From positions 1 to 49,766 of the forward strand of contig SFIS01000006.1 of assembly GCA_004555245.1 (NCBI GenBank): a DNA stretch of 49,766 bases, read 5' to 3'. The first letter of the stretch is position 1; every line of letters begins with the position of its first letter. The translations under genes were made by a program, and so were the position numbers. The DNA comes from Bacteroidales bacterium (GTDB lineage Bacteria; Bacteroidota; Bacteroidia; Bacteroidales; Bacteroidaceae). The notes under the pieces were generated by a model. The model searched no databases. It was not told the DNA's origin and saw only the letters and a list, made by a program, of their open reading frames with translations. Shown here piece after piece: positions 9,219 to 16,532 of this stretch.

Positions 9219-10088
9219 ATGACAGAACTTGAAACATTGCGCGAACAGCTGCGCCGGCAGCAGAAACTCGCCTCGCTCGGAATGTTGAGTGCCGGAATAG
9301 CACACGAGATACAGAATCCGCTCAACTTCGTCATCAACTTCTCGAAGATGTCAGAGAGAATACTTGCCGACATGCGAGACATCCTCGACGACATCGAAGA
9401 CGTGATGGACAAAGCGCCGCAGGACGTGGCGGAACGCTTGGGAGACACCGCAGAGAACATCGCCGAACTGAACGACATCGCCGACGACCTCACCACGAAC
9501 ATGCAGAAGATACGCGAACACGGAGAGCGCGCCGTCAGCATCATACAGGGAATACTGCTCATCTCGAGGGGGAAGGAGGGCGAACGCCTGCCGACCGACG
9601 TGGCGCATCTCGTACACGAATACGTCTGGCTCGCCTACCATGCCCAGCGCGCCAACGACAAATCGTTCAATATCTCCATACGCGAGAACTATCAGGACGA
9701 CATGCCGAAGATGATGGTCATACCGCAAGACCTCAGCCGCGCCGTGCTGAATGTCGTCAACAACGCCTGCTATGCCGTGAAAGAGAGGCAGCAGAAAGCC
9801 GTCGCGGAGGGCGACACTGCATACGAGCCTGCCATCAGCGTCTCTGCCGGCATAGAAGACGGCATGTTGCGCATCGCCGTCGCCGACAACGGGACGGGCA
9901 TCCCCGACAGTGTCAGGCAGCAGCTCTTCCATTCCACCGTCACCACCAAGCCGATAGGGCAGGGCACAGGGCTCGGAATGCAAATCACGCACGACATCAT
10001 CGTCAACGCCCACAAGGGCGAGATACATCTCGACACCGCCGTCGGCGAGGGCACGACGTTCACTTTCCTAATCCCCGCAGTGTCATGA
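9219..10088 (+). CDS. Soluble histidine kinase, intact H-box
   Basis: A 289-aa protein with no membrane segment and no separate sensor domain. The H-box ASLGMLSAGIAHEIQNPLNF puts the phospho-acceptor at His29. An insert of about 60 residues lies between the two dimerisation helices. The ATPase domain has N-box LNVVNNACYAV (about 177-187), DNGTGIP (223-229), the lid FHSTVTTKP and GTGLGM (249-254). It starts 36 bp after the degenerate sensor, and its H-box region is clearly the closest relative of that sensor within the window. Its stop overlaps the TonB receptor start (ATGA), so the genes are probably translationally coupled. It likely supplies the catalytic His for a mixed complex with the sensor (inference); a candidate phospho-receiver is the response regulator-PP2C upstream. 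Confidence 0.92.
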   Translation: MTELETLREQLRRQQKLASLGMLSAGIAHEIQNPLNFVINFSKMSERILADMRDILDDIEDVMDKAPQDVAERLGDTAENIAELNDIADDLTTNMQKIREHGERAVSIIQGILLISRGKEGERLPTDVAHLVHEYVWLAYHAQRANDKSFNISIRENYQDDMPKMMVIPQDLSRAVLNVVNNACYAVKERQQKAVAEGDTAYEPAISVSAGIEDGMLRIAVADNGTGIPDSVRQQLFHSTVTTKPIGQGTGLGMQITHDIIVNAHKGEIHLDTAVGEGTTFTFLIPAVS

Positions 10089-12562
10089 GAACAGCCGTAT
10101 TCTTCCTTCTCGCCCTCTCTCTGCTTACGCCCGCCGTCTCTACGGATGCCGTGGCGCAGACAGAAAACGCGGCGGTTGCCGACGACGCCACCGCCGCCGC
10201 CACCGCCGCCGCGGGGCAGGGAGAGAAGGAATACTTCCTCTATGCAGAGGCATACTACAACAACGGCGACTTCGAGAAGTCGCGACAGTGCCTGCAGCCG
10301 GTTCTGAAATCGTCAGACACCATGCTGCGCGCCACCGCCTGCCGCCTCCTCGCCATGTGCTATCTTCAGGAAGGCGACATCGAAGGGGCGGAGAATGCGG
10401 TGAAGGACCTGCTCGACGCAAACCCCTACTTCTCTCCATCATACACCGACCACCCCTTCCTCGTCGAGCTCCTTGAACGCAACAGACGCCACGGAGCGAC
10501 TATCGTCACCGCATCGCAGCAGGCGGAGAGCCTCGAAGAATCTCCCGTACCCGTCACACTCATAACGTCAGAGATGCTGCGCGACATCGGGGCAAGGACA
10601 CTGAAAGAGGCTCTCGTGGCATACGTGCCGGGAATGACCGACGTGGCGAGCAACGACGAGCAGAACATCGCGATGCGAGGCATCTACTCGTCGTATCAGG
10701 AGAAGATTCTCATCCTGCTCAACGGACACCGCCTCAACAGCTATTCCACAAACACCGCCACGCCAGATTTCTCCATCTCCCTTGAGAAAGTGAAGCAGAT
10801 AGAGGTGCTGCGCGGCCCCGCTTCGTCCATCTATGGCGGCGTCGCGCTCACTGCCGTGGTGAACATCATAACGAAAGACGGCGCCGATGTCAACGGACTG
10901 AAGGTGAAGGCGGGAGCCGGAAACTACGGGCAAGTGCGGGGCGACATCCTTTTCGGAAAGACATTCCGCAGTGTCGATCTCATGGCCTGGGCAAGCATAT
11001 ACAACGCCGACGGACAGAAACGGCATCTCGGAGGCACGGCAGAAGAACAGCCCTATTCCATCTTCCCCGTTGAGGGCGACGTGAGAATTGGCGGCTACAA
11101 CCGCCGACCGTCGTACGACATGGGCGTCTCGCTCGGCTACGACAAGTTCTCTCTGCTCTACAGCCGCCGCTTCTCCAAAACCGTCTCGCCCATGTCGCTG
11201 AGCATCGGCTTCACGCCATATTCGTACGGCAGCTACCGCACATGGAACGGCAACGCACCCGGCAACGCCGTCAGCTCGCAGCACGCCGAACTGGCATACG
11301 CCGACAGCCACAAGAAACTCTCGTGGCAGCTGAAGGCTTTCTACGATTCGCAGTGGCAGCAGCGCTACCAGATAGCGGGCGACACCATCGCCGACCTGGG
11401 CGACCTCACGAACATATATGTCAACGGACTGCCGGGCGCATACGTACGCATGGACCGCGGCGGGATGCAGGCCATCTCGTGGGACGAGCACACCTACGGC
11501 TTCAAGGCGCAGGCCTCGTACGACTACACGCTCGGGAAACTCGGAAAGGGAACACTCCTCCTCGGCGGCGAGTTCAACTCATTCGCCCTCGACGACGCAC
11601 AATATATGGAGGGGAAAGACTATGTGCTGCCCATCACCACCTACCGCCCCGTGCCGTCGAACGACGAGGCGCAGGAGCATGACAAATACCTCCTGACGGG
11701 ACGCGAGAACGCAGCAGATGCCTTCGTGCAGATAAAACAGAGGCTCGGAGGGCATTTCGTAGTGAACATGGGCGGCAGATACGACTGGAAAGAACGCCGC
11801 TCGGGGAAGACCGTGACAGAGCTCTCGCCACGCTTCGCCGTCATCTACAACCACCGCCGCTTCAACCTGAAGGCGAGCTATTCACACTCGTTTGTCGATG
11901 CGCCATATTTCTACCGCAGCAACAACCTCGACGTGGAATACGGTTCGGAAGACCTCGAGCCCGAGCAGCTCAACTCCCTGCAGCTCTCGTTCCTCAGCGA
12001 CGGGAAACTCCTGAAAGGCCTCTTCATCGACGCCGGCATATATTATAATGTGGCGGACAATGTCATACTCTTCGACTTTACAAGATCGTCGGCATACAAC
12101 GCGGCAAAGAAGAAATTCCTCGGCTTCGAGCTCCTGAGCCGTTATACAGCCGGACGCTTCTCCTCAGAACTCAACATGACCGTGCAGAAACTCCTGTCGG
12201 GCGAGGGTGATTACTCGACGTATTTCAAGCTCTACAACATCCCCGCCTGCCAGCTGAACGCCATCGTCGCCTGTGAGGTGGCGAAGGGACTGAAGCTGCA
12301 CGCCAACGCCAACTTCATGTCAGGGATGCAGACAGCCTTCATCGACTATATGGCGGCAGACGAGAAGGAGATGCTGAGGCTGCTCGACGTGCCATCCCGA
12401 TTCCTGCTCAATATCGGAGCGTCGTGGCAGTGGAAGCGTCTCGAGGCGGATTTCAACGTGAACAACGTCCTCAACCACACCTACAGGCTGGGAGGCTCGT
12501 GCGTAGCGCCCCTCCCGCAGCAGGGACTGTGGTTCATGGGCTGTGTGGCGTACAAATTCTGA
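10085..12562 (+). CDS. TonB-dependent outer-membrane receptor with N-terminal TPR-like region
   Basis: An 825-aa protein. The signal peptide ends near AVAQTEN (residue 25). Residues about 45-135 form TPR-like helices (AYYNNGDFEKSRQCLQ, LLAMCYLQEGDIEGAENAV) where Bacteroidetes receptors often carry a carboxypeptidase-like domain. The plug follows, with the TonB-box-like region ATIVTASQQAESLEESPV and motifs LLNGHRLNSYS and VEVLRGPASSIYGG-like IEVLRGPASSIYGG. The remainder is a 22-strand-type barrel with terminal aromatic residue YKF. No SusD partner is present, which favours a small ligand (siderophore, vitamin, peptide) over a glycan. It overlaps the kinase gene by 4 bp. Ligand unknown; the neighbouring synthetase product is one candidate. 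Confidence 0.9.
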   Translation: MRTAVFFLLALSLLTPAVSTDAVAQTENAAVADDATAAATAAAGQGEKEYFLYAEAYYNNGDFEKSRQCLQPVLKSSDTMLRATACRLLAMCYLQEGDIEGAENAVKDLLDANPYFSPSYTDHPFLVELLERNRRHGATIVTASQQAESLEESPVPVTLITSEMLRDIGARTLKEALVAYVPGMTDVASNDEQNIAMRGIYSSYQEKILILLNGHRLNSYSTNTATPDFSISLEKVKQIEVLRGPASSIYGGVALTAVVNIITKDGADVNGLKVKAGAGNYGQVRGDILFGKTFRSVDLMAWASIYNADGQKRHLGGTAEEQPYSIFPVEGDVRIGGYNRRPSYDMGVSLGYDKFSLLYSRRFSKTVSPMSLSIGFTPYSYGSYRTWNGNAPGNAVSSQHAELAYADSHKKLSWQLKAFYDSQWQQRYQIAGDTIADLGDLTNIYVNGLPGAYVRMDRGGMQAISWDEHTYGFKAQASYDYTLGKLGKGTLLLGGEFNSFALDDAQYMEGKDYVLPITTYRPVPSNDEAQEHDKYLLTGRENAADAFVQIKQRLGGHFVVNMGGRYDWKERRSGKTVTELSPRFAVIYNHRRFNLKASYSHSFVDAPYFYRSNNLDVEYGSEDLEPEQLNSLQLSFLSDGKLLKGLFIDAGIYYNVADNVILFDFTRSSAYNAAKKKFLGFELLSRYTAGRFSSELNMTVQKLLSGEGDYSTYFKLYNIPACQLNAIVACEVAKGLKLHANANFMSGMQTAFIDYMAADEKEMLRLLDVPSRFLLNIGASWQWKRLEADFNVNNVLNHTYRLGGSCVAPLPQQGLWFMGCVAYKF

Positions 12563-12640
12563 AGGGCGGTGCTATAAATTGCCTTTGTCAGGTTTTGAGA
12601 TTGATATCTTCAAGTTTCGTAAGTGGATTCTGTTCAGTTG
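12563..12640 (+). repeat. Half copy of the 4.5-kb palindromic element
   Basis: Beginning directly after the receptor stop codon, AGGGCGGTGCTATAAATTG and the following bases to about 12604 match the reverse complement of 4647-4688 at about 36 of 42 positions by eye. The other end is missing or too diverged to see. Confidence 0.6.
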
Positions 12641-12674
12641 ACAAGTTTGACGAGAAAAGCGAGGTGGCAACAGT

Positions 12675-12800
12675 AATCTTGTTGTCTCTGTTGTATGTCA
12701 CCTCATGACATCCGCAGTTGCGCCCGTTCTTTCCGTTGTTCCTGTTGTCTCTGTTGTCTTTAAAAAATACGCAGTTGTCGTAAAAATAACGTCCACTCTA
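12675..12800 (+). repeat. TGTCAC-palindrome repeat, copy 1
   Basis: Core TGTCACCTCATGACA at 12696-12710 (one stem mismatch), preceded by the TTGTTGTCTCTGTTGTA-type block and followed by the A-poor CGCAGTTGCGCCCGTTC...GTTGTC block. It ends about 25 bp before the synthetase start. An open frame happens to run from this repeat into the synthetase; the start at 12822 is preferred. Confidence 0.8.
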
Positions 12801-12821
12801 TATAACTACCCAAAAACATAC

Positions 12822-15278
12822 ATGACAAACTACGAACATTTGCTGGCAGACAGGATAAGACAGAACATACAGTCCTCTCCCGGCAAGACAGCATACACCA
12901 TCGGCGGCACGGCGACATCGTATGCCGAGATGGGGTCGATGGCAGAGAGCATCGCCTCGGCTCTGGCAACGCACATCCGCGGCAGGGAAAGCAGCGGCGA
13001 GAGCCCTGTGCGTATCGGCATCTGCCTTCCGCGCGACGCACACTATGTCCCGTGCATAGTCGCTGCCGTGCTCCTGAACTGCTCTTATGTCCCCATCGAT
13101 GTCAACACCCCCGCCGAACGACGGGCGTATATCGAGCGCGACGCGGCGTTGTCGTTTGTCATAACAGAGCAGAACATCGCGTCGCTGATGGCGGCAGAGC
13201 CTCTCGCACAGCTGCCCTCCTTCAGCTCGCCGCATCATGAGGCGTACATGATCTACACCTCCGGCACTACGGGCAGACCGAAGGGCGTGCCCGTCTCATA
13301 CAGGGCGCTGCATTCGTTCATGCAGACGGTATGCCTGCCCGACATCTTCAACATCGGCGAGACATCCGTCATCCTGCAGTATGCAAGCATAAACTTCGAT
13401 GTCTCCGTGCTTGAGATATTCGCCTCGCTATATCATTGCGCCACGTTGGCAATAGCCACCGACAGGGAGAAATACGACATCTCGCTGCTGCGGCGGCTGA
13501 TGACGGACCGGCACGTCACTTTCTGCTTCATGCCTCCCTCGCTGCTCTCCCTCTTCCCTGACTTCGACTTCCCCGACATGGACACCATGGCGGCGGGCGG
13601 CGAGGCTATACCCCACAGCGTCACGAAGCGCATCGTCGGACACTCCGCGTTCCGTTTCGTCAACGGCTACGGACCTACGGAGAGCACCGTCATCACCACC
13701 ACCCACCATTTCCGCCGCGAAGAGGAATGGCGGTGCATAGGGCGCGCCCTGCCCGGAGTGGTGTGCCATGTCCTCGACAACGACCTGAAGAGTGTGGCGC
13801 CCGGCGAGACGGGAGAGCTCGTGATAGGCGGCACGCAACTCACCGAAGGCTACTGGAACCTGCCCGAACTCAACGCACGGGCGTTCTTCGACAACCCCTT
13901 CGACGACACGCGCCACCTTGCGCCGCGCCTGTATCACAGCGGCGACCTCGTACGCCTGAACGACGACGGCAGCTTCGACTTCCTCGGACGCCTTGATTCG
14001 CAGGTGAAGCTGCATGGCTACAGAATAGAGCTGGCGGAGATAACGGCGTGCATAGAGCATCACCCGCTGGTCAGGAGAGCATACACGCGCATCGAGGAGA
14101 CGGCGGGCGACAGGCATCTCGTGGCGTATGTATCGACAACGGGCGACGCCTCGTCGTTCAAGTCGGACGTCGAAGAGATACGGCGTCATGCCGCAGAGCG
14201 TCTGCCGCATTATATGCTGCCCGCCTTCTGGAACCACGTCGCGGAATTCTCGCTCAACATCAACGGCAAGATAGACCCCTCGTCGCTGAAGAACAGGGCG
14301 CACGGCGCCATGCCCGCAAACTCCCGTCCGCTGACCGACCGCGAGCAGGTTCTCGTGAAAGAGGTTGCCGCACTGATCGGGACAGACACCGTGAACATCG
14401 ACGCCGACCTCATCGCCGATCTCGGCCTCTCCTCGCTGCAGCTCATGCGCATACCCGCCGACACAGAGCCTGCCGGCTTCCACGTCACCATCGACGACAT
14501 CTACACCCACCGCACCATACGTCGCATCGCGGAATCACACCTCCTGCGCATCTCATTCTGGGTCAACGACCCGGCAGCGCGCCCAGACCGCCCCGTCATG
14601 GTGTTCATCTCCGGACATCCGCATTTCGGATATTGCGAGCCGGTTTGCTCGCGCTTCGCCGACAGGTATAACATCTTCGTCATAGAGAGTTTCCACACCA
14701 TTCTGAACTTCGTGCCCACCCCGCTCGACATCCTCGTGCGCCTCTACGAACTGATGGTTGACCCGATACGGCGACGGTACGGCATCGCGGCGTATATGGG
14801 CTATTGTCTCGGAGGCGAGCAGGCACTGCTGCTTGCCCACCGCCTGCATGGCAGTGACGAGCGGAAGCCGCCCGTGGTGGTCATCGACGGCGAGGTGTGC
14901 CGCGACACCGACCCCGCGCACTATATCCCCCTCAACTTCCCGTCGTTCACGACAGAGCAGAACCGCCTGCGTGCCGAGATCGACCGCCTGCTCATCGCCA
15001 CCATGCCGACAGACTTCCGCTACGGCGGAAGGGTGAAAGTCTTCCTTGCCGACACCTTCGCTGAGCAGCAGACCATAACGCCCGAAGAGCAGCCCACTGT
15101 CCCGACCGACCTGATGCGCCTCTATCGCCGCCGCTTCGAAGAGGTGCCCGGCATCTGGCGCCGCGAATATCCGCAGGCGGACATCTCGATGCTGCACGGA
15201 CATCATTTCAATGTCATGCGGCTGCCGGAGACGATAGCCGAGATTGAGCGCGAAAGCCTACGCTTCCTCACGGAATGA
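12822..15278 (+). CDS. Free-standing A-PCP-TE synthetase (NRPS-like)
   Basis: An 818-aa three-domain enzyme without a condensation domain. Adenylation domain (1-495): YTSGTTGRPKG (145-155), FDVSVLE (192-198), NGYGPTE (281-287), SGDL (373-376), LGRLDSQVKLHGYRIELAEI near 388-407 and NGKID with Lys483. Carrier domain (505-572): DLGLSSLQ, phosphopantetheine site Ser538. Thioesterase (590-818): nucleophile motif MGYCLGGE with Cys662 instead of Ser, likely Asp689 and His795. Asp193 matches the residue that holds the amino group of alpha-amino acids; a hand alignment gives pocket residues D-V-L-F-A-G-G-V-I-K, suggesting a hydrophobic amino acid (weak). A-PCP-TE enzymes elsewhere dimerise or release a single activated acid. 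The start at 12822 is chosen because homology begins there and the upstream frame lies in a repeat. Confidence 0.88.
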   Translation: MTNYEHLLADRIRQNIQSSPGKTAYTIGGTATSYAEMGSMAESIASALATHIRGRESSGESPVRIGICLPRDAHYVPCIVAAVLLNCSYVPIDVNTPAERRAYIERDAALSFVITEQNIASLMAAEPLAQLPSFSSPHHEAYMIYTSGTTGRPKGVPVSYRALHSFMQTVCLPDIFNIGETSVILQYASINFDVSVLEIFASLYHCATLAIATDREKYDISLLRRLMTDRHVTFCFMPPSLLSLFPDFDFPDMDTMAAGGEAIPHSVTKRIVGHSAFRFVNGYGPTESTVITTTHHFRREEEWRCIGRALPGVVCHVLDNDLKSVAPGETGELVIGGTQLTEGYWNLPELNARAFFDNPFDDTRHLAPRLYHSGDLVRLNDDGSFDFLGRLDSQVKLHGYRIELAEITACIEHHPLVRRAYTRIEETAGDRHLVAYVSTTGDASSFKSDVEEIRRHAAERLPHYMLPAFWNHVAEFSLNINGKIDPSSLKNRAHGAMPANSRPLTDREQVLVKEVAALIGTDTVNIDADLIADLGLSSLQLMRIPADTEPAGFHVTIDDIYTHRTIRRIAESHLLRISFWVNDPAARPDRPVMVFISGHPHFGYCEPVCSRFADRYNIFVIESFHTILNFVPTPLDILVRLYELMVDPIRRRYGIAAYMGYCLGGEQALLLAHRLHGSDERKPPVVVIDGEVCRDTDPAHYIPLNFPSFTTEQNRLRAEIDRLLIATMPTDFRYGGRVKVFLADTFAEQQTITPEEQPTVPTDLMRLYRRRFEEVPGIWRREYPQADISMLHGHHFNVMRLPETIAEIERESLRFLTE

Positions 15279-15299
15279 CACCCGGCACCTTTCAGCCGA

Positions 15300-15375
15300 C
15301 AATGTTTTTCCCGACAATGTTTTTTAACGACAACGGAGATTACTCTGGCTTATAGAGTTGCCGGCACTTGCCAAC
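15300..15375 (-). repeat. Partial inverted copy of the TGTCAC-type repeat
   Basis: Read on the minus strand, this contains GCCGGCAACTCTATAAG, CAGAGTAATCTCCGTTGTC and TTAAAAAACA, matching the left module of the units at 22391 and 22531. The TGTCAC palindrome itself is absent. A short direct repeat CGACAATGTTTTT is also present. Confidence 0.6.
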
Positions 15376-15441
15376 TAAAAAGAATCGTGGGCAAAGGGAT
15401 GTGACTGAATACTTCATACGAAACCAAAACGAAAGGACACG

Positions 15442-16086
15442 ATGGACGAGACATTGCTTTTACTTATCAACGGGCTACACAGCGAGTATTGGGACGGTGT
15501 CGTCATGGCGACAACCTACCGTTTCACATGGATTCCGCTATATGTGGTGATGGCATACTGCATCTTGCGCAGCGAGGGATGGAGGAAGGGTCTGCTCACC
15601 GTCATCGGCATCGCCCTCACCATAGTAATCGCCGACCAGCTGGGCGCAGGCATCATCCGTCCGCTATGCGAGCGCCTTCGCCCCACTGCATTAGCCAACC
15701 CTCTCTCCCAGCACCTGCATATCGTTGACGGCTATCGTGGCGGTCTGTACGGCATGCCGTCGTGTCATGCTGCAAACACCACGGGTCTTGTCGCCTTCCT
15801 CGCGCTGCGCTACCGCCACACGCCTTTGCTGCTGCTGATGTCGGTGTGGGCAATGATACAGATGTACACGCGTATGTATCTCGGCGTACACTACCCTACA
15901 GACATCCTTGCCGGCATCGGCGTGGGTCTGTCTGCCGCTCTCGTCTCCCACTGTCTGTGGCGTGTGGCTTACCGCCGGCTGTACGGCGGGGCTCCGCACC
16001 GCGACAGTCTGTCGCCCTCGCTGCCCGTCTTCGTTGCCATGGCGGCGTATGTCGTATTCCTGTTGTTCTTGCCTCTGTTGTCGTAA
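15442..16086 (+). CDS. PAP2-family membrane phosphatase
   Basis: A 214-aa integral membrane protein with about six hydrophobic helices. The three phosphatidate-phosphatase motifs are present: a CERLRPTA variant of the first motif (R80, P81), GMPSCHAA (104-111, Ser107 and His109) and RMYLGVHYPTD (144-154; Arg144, His150, Asp154). The usual conserved Lys of motif 1 is not obvious. Members hydrolyse lipid phosphates such as undecaprenyl diphosphate, phosphatidylglycerol phosphate or lipid A phosphates on the outer face of the inner membrane. It lies 163 bp after the synthetase on the same strand, separated by a repeat fragment, so a shared transcript is possible but not shown. Confidence 0.9.
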   Translation: MDETLLLLINGLHSEYWDGVVMATTYRFTWIPLYVVMAYCILRSEGWRKGLLTVIGIALTIVIADQLGAGIIRPLCERLRPTALANPLSQHLHIVDGYRGGLYGMPSCHAANTTGLVAFLALRYRHTPLLLLMSVWAMIQMYTRMYLGVHYPTDILAGIGVGLSAALVSHCLWRVAYRRLYGGAPHRDSLSPSLPVFVAMAAYVVFLLFLPLLS

Positions 16087-16240
16087 AAAAACATCAGGCG
16101 CGGAGTAATCTCCGTTGTCTTTGTTGTATGTCACCTCGTGACATAAACCGTTGCGCCTGTTCTTCCCGTTGTTTCCGTTGTCTCTGTTGTCGTTAAAAAC
16201 CATCAGGCGGAATTGTCGTAAAAAGCCATCAGGCGGGATG
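16085..16240 (+). repeat. TGTCAC-palindrome repeat, copy 2
   Basis: Core TGTCACCTCGTGACA at 16129-16143 with CATCAGGCGCGGAGTAATC before it and TTGCGCCTGTTC...TTGTCGTTAAAAA after it. Short ACCATCAGGCG and GCCATCAGGCGG ends are repeated at the right side. Confidence 0.85.
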
Positions 16241-16355
16241 GGCGTGTCGTGTTTTGTATGACACAGGATTGCCCTGCAGGACCGTAAAATGTATTATTTT
16301 TGTAAAAGTACAACAAATTTTCCGGTTATATTACTCATAAATGAAAAAAAAGTAC

Positions 16356-16363
16356 TAATTTTG
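16356..16363 (+). promoter_or_regulatory. -7 element upstream of metG
   Basis: TAATTTTG fits TAnnTTTG. The -33 region is poor. The transcript would begin just before the hairpin element at 16368, placing that element in the metG leader. Confidence 0.6.
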
Positions 16364-16367
16364 CACC

Positions 16368-16440
16368 CGGAAAATAGGGCGTGTCATTTGGCTGCGGAGC
16401 GGAGCATCGCAGGTAAATGGTGCCCGTCTCTGATTTTCCG
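16368..16440 (-). repeat. Structured hairpin element in the metG leader
   Basis: Nested arms are CGGAAAAT/ATTTTCCG (ends), GGGC 16377-16380 / GCCC 16422-16425, ATTT/AAAT and CTGCG 16392-16396 / CGCAG 16408-16412. The same element occurs three times in tandem at 18960-19195 in the opposite orientation. It probably folds as one long hairpin in DNA or RNA. Confidence 0.75.
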
Positions 16441-16532
16441 TGTGCAAAGAAGCATAATCTGCGCGAACCCCGCCAAGATTCTCTGACGCGCGAAGATGCG
16501 CCGCAGAAATAAGAAACAACCGTAACAGCCGG

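Noticed and set aside
12705..12821. Upstream extension of the synthetase reading frame
   Set aside because: It encodes the same MTSAVAPVL-type peptide as other repeat copies, which are non-coding; homology starts at the ATG at 12822.
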